55,857 nucleotides of DNA, taken from an uncultured Eubacteriales bacterium (GTDB lineage: Bacteria; Bacillota; Clostridia; Lachnospirales; Lachnospiraceae). Below, in pieces: positions 9,421-17,929 of this stretch. Made by a program: the position numbers and the translations under genes. How positions within the stretch are numbered: position 1 is the first letter of the stretch; every line of letters begins with the position of its first letter. The DNA lies in NCBI GenBank assembly GCA_900315015.1, contig OMXJ01000036.1, positions 1-55,857 on the forward strand. Direction: 5' to 3'. The notes under the pieces were generated by a model. It was given only the letters and a program-made list of their open reading frames with translations. It had not been told where the DNA came from and did no database searches.

Positions 9421-10728
9421 TTATCTGCGCTTTCCCTTGCCGCCGCCTATCATTTGATTTGTAATTTCTGTGACAGTGCTTCCGTTTACTGTAACGGTTC
9501 CGCCGTTGATGGCTCCCTCGCCGTCAAAATCGAAGGCTGAGTTTGCGGTTATGTCAACTGTTCCACCATTTATATAAAGGTCTCCGTTTGAATCGATTGC
9601 ATCGGTGTCGCCGCTTCCCATATTTATGGTGAGTGAGCCGCCGTTCATTTCAAAGGCTATGGTGTAAGCAGTGCTCTCATCTGTTGCATTAATGCCATCA
9701 TCTGATGCATTTATGATAATGGTTCCATCGTTAATGGTCACATTTGTAGCCTCCATGCCTTCTTCGGCGGTAACAGTAAAGCTTCCACCGTTTATTAGTA
9801 TTGTAGTGGTTGCCTGAATGCCATCGCTTGAGCTTGTTATGTTAAAGGTGCCGCCTTCTGAGTAGAAGGAGCCCTTTGATGTATTATCACTATTTACGCA
9901 GTGTATGCCGTCCTTACCTGCACTTATTGTAAAGGTGCCATCAGAAACTGATAGTGAATCCTTTGCCTCAAGTCCGTGTCCTGAAGCTGTTATATTATAG
10001 GTGCCGCCGGTTGCCTTAAGATCATCCTTACAGGTGATTCCGTTTCCGGTTGAATTTATGGTAAGTGTCGCTGTACCGTTAAGTGTAAGGTCTGTTTTTG
10101 AAAAAATCACTGCATCAAGTTTTGTGCTGTCATCTGCTACGAAGCTGCCATTCACTGAAAGTGAGCTGTCAGAAGAGGTTGTAACGAATACCTTGTCTGC
10201 TGTTTTAACGTATATGGCAGGTGAATCGCTGTTTGTGATGTTTGCACCGTCAAGAACTAACTGCACCTTCGCATCCTCTGATGCCTCTATGTATATTGTT
10301 ACCTCTGAGGCTGTTCCGGTTATTACATAAATGCCTTCTTCTGTGATGGTAATGTCTTCGCCGTCGGCTACTGTTATGGTGGTCGCACTAGAGGTATCAA
10401 CGCTCTGCTTTAAATCTCTTTTTGAAAAGATTTCTGTATCTGAATCAGAGGTGCTATCGCTATTAGTAGTGCTCTCTGCATTATTAGAACTGCTATCAGT
10501 GCCGGTACCAGCAGTGTTATCTGGTGCAGAAGTGCTTTCTACAACTGTAGTAGAATCTGTATTATTGCTTTGATTATCTGCTGAGTTTGTCGAAGTGATG
10601 CTTACCGTGTTAGCAGTTGTAGTATTTGTGTTAGCTCCTGTGTTTGAGCAGGCTGTAATTCCAAGTGTAAGTGCTGCTGCAAGTGAAAGCATCATAAATC
10701 TATTTCTATTAAAATTAATTTTCATCAT
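9421..10728 (-). CDS. Carbohydrate-binding beta-helix lipoprotein (Cthe_2159-like)
   Basis: A 435-residue secreted lipoprotein. The signal peptide ends in the lipobox LGITAC, with the Cys at about residue 27. A Ser/Thr/Asn-rich linker (about 28-105) follows. The rest is a series of short repeats of the type DGIxA...GGTxxIT (for example SEGGTFNITSSSDGIQA and GGSFTVTAEEGMEATNVTIN), the pattern of a right-handed parallel beta-helix like the Cthe_2159 domain, known to bind acidic polysaccharides. The role is probably plant-polysaccharide binding at the cell surface; catalysis is not indicated. The C-terminus is Gly/Lys/Arg-rich (MIGGGKGKRR). GGAGGAAATAAT precedes the ATG. It is transcribed alone, divergent from the SMP-30 gene. 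Confidence 0.85.
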   Translation of the reverse strand: MMKINFNRNRFMMLSLAAALTLGITACSNTGANTNTTTANTVSITSTNSADNQSNNTDSTTVVESTSAPDNTAGTGTDSSSNNAESTTNSDSTSDSDTEIFSKRDLKQSVDTSSATTITVADGEDITITEEGIYVITGTASEVTIYIEASEDAKVQLVLDGANITNSDSPAIYVKTADKVFVTTSSDSSLSVNGSFVADDSTKLDAVIFSKTDLTLNGTATLTINSTGNGITCKDDLKATGGTYNITASGHGLEAKDSLSVSDGTFTISAGKDGIHCVNSDNTSKGSFYSEGGTFNITSSSDGIQATTTILINGGSFTVTAEEGMEATNVTINDGTIIINASDDGINATDESTAYTIAFEMNGGSLTINMGSGDTDAIDSNGDLYINGGTVDITANSAFDFDGEGAINGGTVTVNGSTVTEITNQMIGGGKGKRR

Positions 10729-10800
10729 ATTATTTCCTCCACATATTCTTGAATATTATTTTATTTGATATTATCCATTTGCAAATCTGTTATTTACTTC

Positions 10801-10828
10801 TTGATTTAATTTTGAATGATAGTACAAT
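10801..10828 (+). promoter_or_regulatory. Likely promoter of the SMP-30 gene
   Basis: TTGATT (10801-10806), a 16-bp spacer and TACAAT (10823-10828), about 60 bp before the start codon. Confidence 0.5.
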
Positions 10829-10888
10829 AAAATTGTGTTCAAATGATGTTGAAAAAATGAAAAATTACGAAAAGGAGAGGTGGTCTGT

Positions 10889-11764
10889 ATGGAGATTAAG
10901 AGGTATGCTGCGATTCCTGCGCCAAAGGATATGGTGTCTAGGAAGGGAGAGTTTGATCTAGCAGAGGGACCTTTTTATGATAAAAGGTATAAGAGATTTT
11001 CCTGCATAGACATAACGAACGGAACCCTTTACTTTAATGGAAGTGAAGGAAGAGACTTAGTAAAATTAAATCAGCTGCTAGGAGCTGCAGTTCCAGTAAA
11101 GGATAGCAGCGCTTTTGTTCTTGCAGCGGCAGATGGAATTTATGCGGCAGATAAGGATGGAGTAAGACTTCTTTATGACCTTACAAAGGACTATAAGGCC
11201 TGGCAGCGCTCTAATGATGCAAAATGCGACTCAAGGGGGCGTCTATTTATTGGCTCAATGAGCTATGATGAAGGCAGGGGAGTAGGCGGAGATCTTTACT
11301 GCTTTGAAAATGGCGCCTTAAGGAAGGTAATAGAAAATACGGGGCTTGCAAATGGCATGGCATGGTCTGGCGATGATAAAAGGTTCTTTTTCAGCGATTC
11401 CATAGAGCATGCTGTCTTTGTTTATGACTACGACATTGAAAAGGGTAAGATGCATAACGGCAGAAAATTGTTCGAGATAAAAGACGGCGTTACTGACGGA
11501 ATGTGCATAGATGATGAAGACAATCTCTGGGTGGCAATCTGGGGAGGAAGAAGAGTTGAAAAGCGTGACGGAAGAAGCGGAGAGCTCCTTGAAGTAGTGG
11601 AGGTGGATGCTGATAATGTATCAAGCTGCTGCTTTTTCGGGGATAATATGGATACTTTGTTTATAACTACTGCAAGAAACGGAGAAGATGTGGATAACGG
11701 CGGACGTTTATTTACCTGTAAAGTTGATGCAAGGGGATGTGATATAGACTATGCTGTTTTATAA
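10889..11764 (+). CDS. SMP-30/gluconolactonase-like beta-propeller protein
   Basis: A 291-residue cytosolic protein of the SMP-30/gluconolactonase/LRE family. Seen are the first metal-ligand region LAEGPFYD, NDAKCDSRGRLFIGSM (Asn and Asp metal ligands), GLANGMAWSGDDKRFFFSDS and VTDGMCIDDEDNLWVAIWGG, the usual order of the six-bladed propeller with its divalent metal centre. It probably hydrolyses a sugar lactone, substrate unknown. ATG at 10889 is preferred over GTG at 10880 because AAAGGAG sits only about 3 nt before the GTG but 11 nt before the ATG. The 3' end of the gene is tandemly duplicated downstream. Confidence 0.87.
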   Translation: MEIKRYAAIPAPKDMVSRKGEFDLAEGPFYDKRYKRFSCIDITNGTLYFNGSEGRDLVKLNQLLGAAVPVKDSSAFVLAAADGIYAADKDGVRLLYDLTKDYKAWQRSNDAKCDSRGRLFIGSMSYDEGRGVGGDLYCFENGALRKVIENTGLANGMAWSGDDKRFFFSDSIEHAVFVYDYDIEKGKMHNGRKLFEIKDGVTDGMCIDDEDNLWVAIWGGRRVEKRDGRSGELLEVVEVDADNVSSCCFFGDNMDTLFITTARNGEDVDNGGRLFTCKVDARGCDIDYAVL

Positions 11765-11880
11765 GAGCTGTAAATTAATAGCTTGTACTGTTTTGTAAGA
11801 ACTGTATATTTATAGCTTGTACTGTTTTATGAGTAATGCAAATTTATGATGCTTGGTAAGCACTGTAAAATTATGAGTTG
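11751..11880 (+). repeat. About three 34-36-bp tandem copies overlapping the SMP-30 gene end
   Basis: Units begin at 11751, 11785 and 11819 with a decayed fourth. They share GTACTGTTTT-TAAGA-CTGTA-ATTTATAGCTT. The first holds the last codons and stop (TAA at 11762) of the SMP-30 gene. Confidence 0.75.
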
Positions 11881-11906
11881 AAATATTTTTAATAATATTG
11901 TAAAAT
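11878..11906 (+). promoter_or_regulatory. Promoter of trpS-surE
   Basis: TTGAAA (11878-11883), a 17-bp spacer and TAAAAT (11901-11906). The leader contains CGTGCC (11914) pairing with GGCACG (11943) around an inner palindrome CTTAATATTAAG, ending just before the GGAGG ribosome site. No T-box consensus is present. Confidence 0.7.
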
Positions 11907-11964
11907 GAATAAGCGTGCCTTAGCTTAATATTAAGAAATATTGGCACGATAATTTGGAGGCTTT

Positions 11965-13098
11965 ATGTTAGCAAAAGATTCTAAGAAGAAAATTATTCTT
12001 ACAGGAGACCGTCCTACAGGTCGTTTACATTTAGGACATTACGTAGGTTCATTAATGCGCAGAGTTGAGCTGCAGAATTCAGGAAAGTTTGATGAAATCA
12101 ACGTTCTTATCGCTGATGATCAGGCTCTTACAGATAATTGGAGCAATCCACAGAAAATCAGAGACAATATGATCGAGGTAGCACTTGATTATCTTTCAGT
12201 TGGTCTTGACCCTGAAAAGACAACCATTTGCGTTCAGTCAAATATTCCAGCACTTCATGCTCTCACATTCTATTACATGAATCTTGTTACAACTCAGCGT
12301 TTATCAAGAAATCCTACAGTTAAGAATGAAATGACTCTTAGAGGCTTTTCAAGTACAGAAGGTGAAAATGACAATCAGGCTGGCCTTCCGGCTGGTTTCT
12401 TTACCTATCCGGTATCTCAGGCAGCAGATATTACAGCCTTCAAGGCTACAACTGTTCCTGTAGGTGAGGATCAGGAGCCTATGATCGAGCAGACAAGAGA
12501 AATTGTACGTAAGTTCAATTCTACTTATAATTGTGATGTTTTAGTTGAGCCTGACATTCTTCTTCCATCAAATGAAACTCAGCGCCGTCTTCCGGGCACA
12601 GATGGAAAGGCAAAGATGTCAAAGTCTCTTGGAAACTGCATCTATCTTTCAGATGATGAAAAGACCCTTAAGACAAAGGTAATGGGCATGTATACAGATC
12701 CTACCCATATAAATATTGCAGATCCAGGGCATGTTGAAGGAAATATGGTATTTACTTATCTTGATGCCTTCAGCCGCGAGGATCAGTTTGCAGAATATCT
12801 TCCAGATTATAAGAATCTTGACGAGATGAAGGAGCATTATGCTAAGGGCGGACTCGGCGATGTTAAGTGCAAGAAGTTCCTTATAAAGGTACTTGAGGAA
12901 AGACTTAGCCCTATCCGTGAGGCTCGTGCAAAGTGGGCTGGAAATATTCCTGAGGTTTATGCAATTTTAAGAGATGGCACTAAGAAGGCCGTTGAAACTA
13001 CAAATGAGACTTTAGAAGAGGTTCGCGCAGCCATGAAGGTAAACTATTTTACTAATGATAGCATTATCGGTGAATGGCAGAATTGGATCAATAAATAA
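11965..13098 (+). CDS. trpS: Tryptophanyl-tRNA synthetase
   Basis: A class Ic aminoacyl-tRNA synthetase of 377 residues that charges tRNA-Trp. It has TGDRPTGRLHLGHYVGSL (HIGH-type HLGH motif), VGEDQEPMIEQTREI and DGKAKMSKSLGN (KMSKS loop). The length is somewhat longer than the about 330-residue B. subtilis form, with an inserted segment around residues 125-140, a variant I associate with clostridia. GGAGG lies 6 nt before the ATG. The stop codon overlaps the surE start (TAATG), so the two are translationally coupled. Confidence 0.97.
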   Translation: MLAKDSKKKIILTGDRPTGRLHLGHYVGSLMRRVELQNSGKFDEINVLIADDQALTDNWSNPQKIRDNMIEVALDYLSVGLDPEKTTICVQSNIPALHALTFYYMNLVTTQRLSRNPTVKNEMTLRGFSSTEGENDNQAGLPAGFFTYPVSQAADITAFKATTVPVGEDQEPMIEQTREIVRKFNSTYNCDVLVEPDILLPSNETQRRLPGTDGKAKMSKSLGNCIYLSDDEKTLKTKVMGMYTDPTHINIADPGHVEGNMVFTYLDAFSREDQFAEYLPDYKNLDEMKEHYAKGGLGDVKCKKFLIKVLEERLSPIREARAKWAGNIPEVYAILRDGTKKAVETTNETLEEVRAAMKVNYFTNDSIIGEWQNWINK

Positions 13099-13811
13099 TG
13101 AAGAATATACTTATATCAAATGATGATGGCATTAATTCGGACGGTATAGCTCGTCTTGCAAGAACGGCAAAGAAGTATGGCAATGTATGGGTGGTCGCAC
13201 CAGATCATCAGTGCAGTGCAATGTCTCATAGGATTACTCTGCGTGAGCCTATTGAGGCGGTAGAGGTGCCTTTTCCTGTTGAGGGAGTGCGCGCCTTTGC
13301 TACAACTGGAACCCCGGCAGACTGCATCAGAATAGGCACTCTTAATATTGTAGAGGGCAAGACTGATGTCGTACTCTCTGGCATAAATGATGGTTATAAT
13401 ACTGGCGGAGACGTTCAGTATTCAGCTACTGTTGGTGCTGCCATGGAGGCAGCTACCAATGGAATTCACGCTATTTCTGTTTCTGAAGATGTTGGTAAAA
13501 ATCGCATTGTTACAGATACCTATCTTGAGAGCATTTTAGATGAGCTTATTGAAAAGCCTCTTTTATTCAATCAGATCTGGAATGTCAACTTTCCTACCTG
13601 TGAGCTTTCTGAGTTAAAGGGCATCTTAAGAGATAGAAAGGTAGCAGGTAATAAGTTCTACGTTGACACCTACAAGGAAGAGCCTCTTGCAGATGGGAGA
13701 AAGAAATATTCTGTCATCGGTACTTATCAGGAGGAATGCGATGATGGAACTGATTTCAGAGCGGTAGTAAATAAGTATATTTCAATAGGAATTGTCAATA
13801 ATTTGATGTAA
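13098..13811 (+). CDS. surE: 5'/3'-nucleotidase SurE
   Basis: A 237-residue SurE-family nucleotidase (nucleoside monophosphate phosphohydrolase, cytosolic, metal-dependent). It starts MKNILISNDDGINSDGI with the metal-binding NDDG, then APDHQCSAMSHRIT, TGTPADCIRIG and LSGINDGYNTGGDVQYSATV, all family hallmarks. The start overlaps the trpS stop by one base. This pairing suggests co-expression, with no known functional link. A bidirectional terminator follows. Confidence 0.95.
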   Translation: MKNILISNDDGINSDGIARLARTAKKYGNVWVVAPDHQCSAMSHRITLREPIEAVEVPFPVEGVRAFATTGTPADCIRIGTLNIVEGKTDVVLSGINDGYNTGGDVQYSATVGAAMEAATNGIHAISVSEDVGKNRIVTDTYLESILDELIEKPLLFNQIWNVNFPTCELSELKGILRDRKVAGNKFYVDTYKEEPLADGRKKYSVIGTYQEECDDGTDFRAVVNKYISIGIVNNLM

Positions 13812-13898
13812 GGTTTATATTATTAGTTTTTCGTCTATGAGAGATGGATAAGAGGTTTTTGTATTCTCAGACTATTTAGAAAAAAAATAAAAAAAGAG

Positions 13899-13936
13899 AG
13901 CTGCCATACTAAAATAATAGTATGGCAGCTTTTTTC
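13899..13936. terminator. Bidirectional terminator
   Basis: A perfect 13-bp stem, AGCTGCCATACTA/TAGTATGGCAGCT, has A-rich sequence on the left and TTTTTT on the right. It can serve both surE (plus) and the AI-2E permease gene (minus). Confidence 0.92.
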
Positions 13937-13972
13937 TATCTTTTTTACTTTCCACGATTATTTTTGGAAACT

Positions 13973-15310
13973 TTATTTCTTTCTTTTCTTCTTGCTGTTT
14001 GGATAGTTTTTACCAGGAACCTTATTGACCAAAGACTTTTGAGAATTTGTCTTAGAGCTGTCAGCTTTCCTGGTGCCTTCTGCGTTTTCTGCATTATCAT
14101 CAGTCTTTTCGGTGTCTTCTGCGCCCTCTGCATCACCATTAGCTTTGCTATCACCGTCTTTGCTATCTGCTTTACTAGCCTCGCGTTCCCTTTCTTCTTC
14201 TGCATCTGCGGCTGCCTTTTGATCTACCCATTTATCAAATCTGAGCTTTATGAGTGCACCGCAAGGAACTGCAACAACCATTCCGATAAGACCGCCGATT
14301 GCACCGCCGGCAAGGAGAGATGCCACAACAAGCAGAGGATGTACATGTACAGAACCAGCTAAAAGTCTTGGATTTATGATATTTCCGTCAATGAACATTA
14401 TTATGATGACAATGATAAGTCCAATGAGGAGCATTTTTGGATTCCAGTTAAGTACGTTTATTACTATGATTGAACCGTAACCAAAGATAGGCCCAACGTA
14501 AGGAATCATGTTACCGACACCTGTAAGTATACCGATCAAGGCTCCATATGGCATTCCTGCGATGGTGAGTGCTAAAGTAGCCACAAGACCTACTATAAGA
14601 GCATCGAGCATCTGTCCGCGGATATAGCCTGAAAAACAGGCATCAGCATCTTTTCCAAAGGATTTAAGTGATGTGATTGTCTTTTTTGAGAAAAGCTTAT
14701 TAGCTGTTTCTTTCCAGTAGCGGCTGATGTTCAATCCATCAACTAAGAAATATATTGAAAAGATAATGCCGAATAATAAGGTAGAGCCAAAGCTCGTAAT
14801 ATTTCCGGCAAGTCCTGTCAGCACGCTCTTTGTTACATTTGTTATGCTTGATACATTGATACCGGCTTTGCTGAGCCAGTCTGAGATCTTTGTCATCAGG
14901 TTTTCATAGTCTGCAAGCAGCATTTCAATTAAATTAACGATGGTTGAAAAGTTGATTCTTGAAATCTGCTTTGTGATTACGCTGACTAAAAGAACAAGTA
15001 TAAGGGTAACTGCAGCTAAAAGGAAAAGTATTACTAAAAAAACTGATAGCTTGCGCATGCTTTTTTTAGTCCGAAATAGCTTCTGCATGCCCTTATCGAG
15101 CCAGTTTACTATAGGATAGAGCAGGTAACAAAGCACAAGTCCAAGAATAAGCGGACTTAATATGGCGTGAACCATTTTCAGACCTATGGCAACTGATGGA
15201 CCTAGCTGATATAGACCTAGGCCTACAAAAAAGGTCACTAGTACAGCTATACTGGCATAGCAGGCTACTTTTAGATATTTTTTGTCTAGCTTTTTGAAAA
15301 AATCTCTCAT
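13973..15310 (-). CDS. AI-2E family transporter (YdiK/TqsA-like permease)
   Basis: A 445-residue polytopic membrane protein with the PF01594 layout: two N-terminal helices, a long amphipathic loop (about 100-200), then five or more helices with PYVGPIFGYG and NPRLLAGSVHVHPLLVVASLL, the conserved C-terminal block. Family members have been linked to autoinducer-2 export or Na+/H+ exchange, so the cargo here is uncertain. The last about 75 residues form an unusual hydrophilic tail rich in Asp, Glu, Lys and Ala (DGDSKANGDAEGAEDTEK), probably cytosolic. GGAG precedes the ATG at 15310. Confidence 0.88.
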   Translation of the reverse strand: MRDFFKKLDKKYLKVACYASIAVLVTFFVGLGLYQLGPSVAIGLKMVHAILSPLILGLVLCYLLYPIVNWLDKGMQKLFRTKKSMRKLSVFLVILFLLAAVTLILVLLVSVITKQISRINFSTIVNLIEMLLADYENLMTKISDWLSKAGINVSSITNVTKSVLTGLAGNITSFGSTLLFGIIFSIYFLVDGLNISRYWKETANKLFSKKTITSLKSFGKDADACFSGYIRGQMLDALIVGLVATLALTIAGMPYGALIGILTGVGNMIPYVGPIFGYGSIIVINVLNWNPKMLLIGLIIVIIIMFIDGNIINPRLLAGSVHVHPLLVVASLLAGGAIGGLIGMVVAVPCGALIKLRFDKWVDQKAAADAEEEREREASKADSKDGDSKANGDAEGAEDTEKTDDNAENAEGTRKADSSKTNSQKSLVNKVPGKNYPNSKKKRKK

Positions 15311-15460
15311 ATAAACTCCAGTAAAATAAAAAAATAATAAAAATTAAAATTTGCAAATCAAATACAAACTCAATTATAGCACAATATTTTAAAAGTGGCA
15401 AATCTTACTTTTAGAAAATTAAAGACGGCTATTTATAAAAATAAGAAAAAAAGTTGCTTG

Positions 15461-15489
15461 TTGCTAATAAAGGTGAAAAATGGTATAAT
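15461..15489 (+). promoter_or_regulatory. Promoter of the phosphohexomutase gene
   Basis: TTGCTA (15461-15466), a 17-bp spacer and TATAAT (15484-15489), with TGG giving an extended -10. Confidence 0.75.
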
Positions 15490-15520
15490 ACAATACTGGG
15501 TTTAAATCGGAATATGAGGG

Positions 15521-15618
15521 GATAAGGAGCTTTGTATGGGATATAAGGATCAACTCCATTATTTTTGAGGTGTAAATAATGTTTATAGATAAGGAGCTTT
15601 GTATGGGATATAAGGATG
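15521..15618 (+). repeat. Duplicated translation-initiation region
   Basis: The stretch containing GATAAGGAGC, TTTG and ATGGGATATAAGGAT occurs twice, with the ATG at 15536 and again at 15603. The copies are identical over about 29 bp, including ribosome binding site and first five codons. Confidence 0.9.
15536..15568 (+). CDS. Leader micro-ORF MGYKDQLHYF upstream of the phosphohexomutase gene
   Basis: Ten codons and TGA, starting with the same AAGGAGC ribosome site and the same first five codons as the true gene. It arises from duplication of the gene start. Ribosomes should initiate here efficiently, so it may dampen or couple translation of the real gene 34 bp further on. It may equally be a neutral relic. 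Confidence 0.4.
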   Translation: MGYKDQLHYF

Positions 15619-17297
15619 TTTATAATGAATGGCTTAATAAGCTTTCTGATGATAGTGCTTTAAAAAAGGAACTGCTTTTAATTTCAGACGATGAAAAGGA
15701 AATCGAAGAGAGGTTCTATAAGTATCTTTCTTTTGGAACAGCAGGACTTAGAGGAAAGGTCGGCGCTGGTGTCAACCGCATGAATGAAATCATGGTAGGA
15801 AGGGCGACCCAGGGCATTGCTGAATTCATTAAGGAAAAAGGCCATGATTTTATGGAAAAGGGCGTTGTAATAGCTCATGATCCAAGGCATTTTTCAAAGG
15901 AATTCTCAGAGCTTGTTGCAGGCATTTTTGCAGCTAATGGAATAAAGGCCTATGTTTTTAAGGGGCTTAGACCTACTCCTGAGCTTGCTTTTATGATCAG
16001 AAGGCTTGGGACTGCTTCGGGTGTAAATATCACTGCTTCCCATAATCCTAAGGAGTATAATGGCTATAAGGTTTACTGGGAGGATGGATGCCAGGTTTCA
16101 GCTGAAATTGCTGATGGCATGACTGAAAAAATAGAGGCCGTTGATATGTGGAGCGGCGTTAAGAGGTGCAGTTTTGATGAAGGCGTAGCAAATGGCATGA
16201 TAATAGTGCTTGGCGAGGAATATGACAGAGAGTATTTAGATAAGGTAATGGGCCTTGCAATTCACGGGGGAGAGGAAATCGACCTTTCCATTCCGCTTGT
16301 CTATACTCCGCTTAATGGCTGCGGCGCTGTGCCGTTTAGGCAGATGCTCATTGAGAGAGGTTTTAATAACTGGAAAATAGTTCCTGAGCAGGAGGAGCCA
16401 GATCCTGATTTTACTACGGTAGGTTATCCAAATCCGGAGGATCCTAAGGCTTTTAAGCTGAGTGAAAAATACGGCAGGGAGCTTGGAGCAGAGCTTCTTA
16501 TGGCGACAGATCCGGACGCAGACCGTTTTGCCATTGAAATTAGAAATTCAGAGGGCGATTATATTCCTTTAAATGGAAATCAGACGGGATATCTTTTAGT
16601 AAATTACATTTTAGAGGCTAGAAAAACTGCCGGTACTCTTCCTGAAAAGGGAGCAATGGTAAAATCTATAGTTACCTCGACTCTTTCGACTATTATTGCA
16701 GAGAGCTACAAAGTTAAAATGTTTGAAACTCTTACCGGCTTTAAGAATATTTGCGGAAAAATCCCTTATCTTCATGAAAATGGATATACTTATCTGTTTG
16801 GCTATGAGGAGTCCGTGGGCTATGCTGCGTGTGAGGACATAAGAGATAAGGATGGAATTTCAGCAGGAATGCTGGTTGCAGAGGCTGCTGCCTATTACAG
16901 AAAGCAGGGCAAGACCCTTTGGGATGTTCTACTTGAGATTTACGGAAAATATGGCTATTTTGCAGAGGATGAGCCTAACATAGTGCTTGATGGCATGGAG
17001 GGTGCTGCTAGAATAGGCAGGATGATGAAATATTTCAGGAAAAATATTCCTGGTGAAATTGCTGGCATTAAGGTTGAAAAAGTGATAGACTATATAGATG
17101 GGTATGAGGATATTCCGCCGCAGAATGCCATTAGGCTCTTTTTATCTAATGGTTCGTGGTTTGCTATTAGGCCAAGCGGCACTGAGCCTAAGATAAAGTT
17201 TTATTTCTATTCAAACAAAGAGTCAAGAAAAGAGGCTCTTTTAGTAAATAAGACCATTAAGGATGAGGTGCTCTCCATCATCAATTCTGTGGAGTAG
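15603..17297 (+). CDS. Alpha-D-phosphohexomutase (phosphoglucomutase/phosphomannomutase)
   Basis: A 564-residue enzyme of the PGM2/PgcA-like clade, interconverting glucose-1-P and glucose-6-P (or the mannose forms). All four active-site elements are seen: phosphoserine loop TASHNPKEYNGYK, metal-binding loop DPDADRFAI, sugar-binding GYEESVGY and phosphate-binding RPSGTEPKIKFYF. The length is normal for this clade. The start at 15603 is used because AAGGAGC sits at ideal distance; an ATG at 15579 lies in frame but without a ribosome site. It supplies sugar phosphates for glycogen and cell-wall polymers. The PAP2 gene follows 43 bp later. Confidence 0.94.
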   Translation: MGYKDVYNEWLNKLSDDSALKKELLLISDDEKEIEERFYKYLSFGTAGLRGKVGAGVNRMNEIMVGRATQGIAEFIKEKGHDFMEKGVVIAHDPRHFSKEFSELVAGIFAANGIKAYVFKGLRPTPELAFMIRRLGTASGVNITASHNPKEYNGYKVYWEDGCQVSAEIADGMTEKIEAVDMWSGVKRCSFDEGVANGMIIVLGEEYDREYLDKVMGLAIHGGEEIDLSIPLVYTPLNGCGAVPFRQMLIERGFNNWKIVPEQEEPDPDFTTVGYPNPEDPKAFKLSEKYGRELGAELLMATDPDADRFAIEIRNSEGDYIPLNGNQTGYLLVNYILEARKTAGTLPEKGAMVKSIVTSTLSTIIAESYKVKMFETLTGFKNICGKIPYLHENGYTYLFGYEESVGYAACEDIRDKDGISAGMLVAEAAAYYRKQGKTLWDVLLEIYGKYGYFAEDEPNIVLDGMEGAARIGRMMKYFRKNIPGEIAGIKVEKVIDYIDGYEDIPPQNAIRLFLSNGSWFAIRPSGTEPKIKFYFYSNKESRKEALLVNKTIKDEVLSIINSVE

Positions 17298-17340
17298 TGG
17301 GGAGAGATTAGTACCTAAAAATTTTGTACAAAGGTTTTTT

Positions 17341-17841
17341 ATGAAGGATTATAAAGAGTTTTACGAGAAAATAACAGGCTTTATTTCTAAAAGTCCTAAA
17401 AGGATAAGGCTTTTGAACTTAGCTGATAAGGCAATGGAAATGATTATGTATGCGGTTTATCCCTGTCTTTTGGCTTTCATCTTTTTCTTTAGGAAAAACT
17501 TAAATGTGCTGCCATTTATTCTTGTTCCCGGAGTCAGCTTTGTGGTGCTTTCATTATTCAGAAAGCTGGTTAATAGGAAAAGGCCATATGAGAGCTGGAA
17601 TATAAAGCAGCTTATTCCTAAAAATAAAAAAGGAAATTCCTTTCCTAGCAGGCATGTGTTTTCTACAGCAATGATTGCCATGTGCTGTATGAAGATAAGT
17701 GTAATTCTGGGAGTCATATTAATTATATTTACTTTGACTCTAGCATGCATCAGGGTTCTTGGAGGAGTTCATTATCCTTCAGATGTATTTGCCGGAATGA
17801 TTATAGGTATTATTCTTGGCAGCTTGTTGTTTGTTTTATAG
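17341..17841 (+). CDS. PAP2-family phosphatase
   Basis: A 166-residue membrane phosphatase with the full three-part PAP2 signature: KLVNRKRPYES (K-x6-R-P type), FPSRHVFSTAMIA (PSRH) and GGVHYPSDVFAGMI (H-x3-D). Four to five hydrophobic segments are present. The size and layout are close to undecaprenyl-diphosphatase (BcrC-like) or phosphatidylglycerophosphatase B, so recycling of a lipid carrier is plausible. The start at 17341 (MKDYKEFYEK) is preceded by AAAGG. The open frame upstream overlaps the mutase gene and is not used. Confidence 0.88.
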   Translation: MKDYKEFYEKITGFISKSPKRIRLLNLADKAMEMIMYAVYPCLLAFIFFFRKNLNVLPFILVPGVSFVVLSLFRKLVNRKRPYESWNIKQLIPKNKKGNSFPSRHVFSTAMIAMCCMKISVILGVILIIFTLTLACIRVLGGVHYPSDVFAGMIIGIILGSLLFVL

Positions 17842-17929
17842 AACTAAGGTATAGCCGGGGGATTTATCCTAAAAATACCTTGAGGTAGCGTATTCTTAAG
17901 GCTATGGGGATATGCTGATTGGAGAAGGT

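Noticed and set aside
11765-11964. T-box riboswitch before trpS
   Set aside because: No T-box sequence (AGGGTGG-ACCGCG type) or terminator/antiterminator pair is present; the space is mostly tandem repeats and a promoter.
13922-14362. Plus-strand ORF of 146 codons
   Set aside because: It is antisense to the hydrophilic tail of the AI-2E permease gene, which has a proper start, motifs and terminator.
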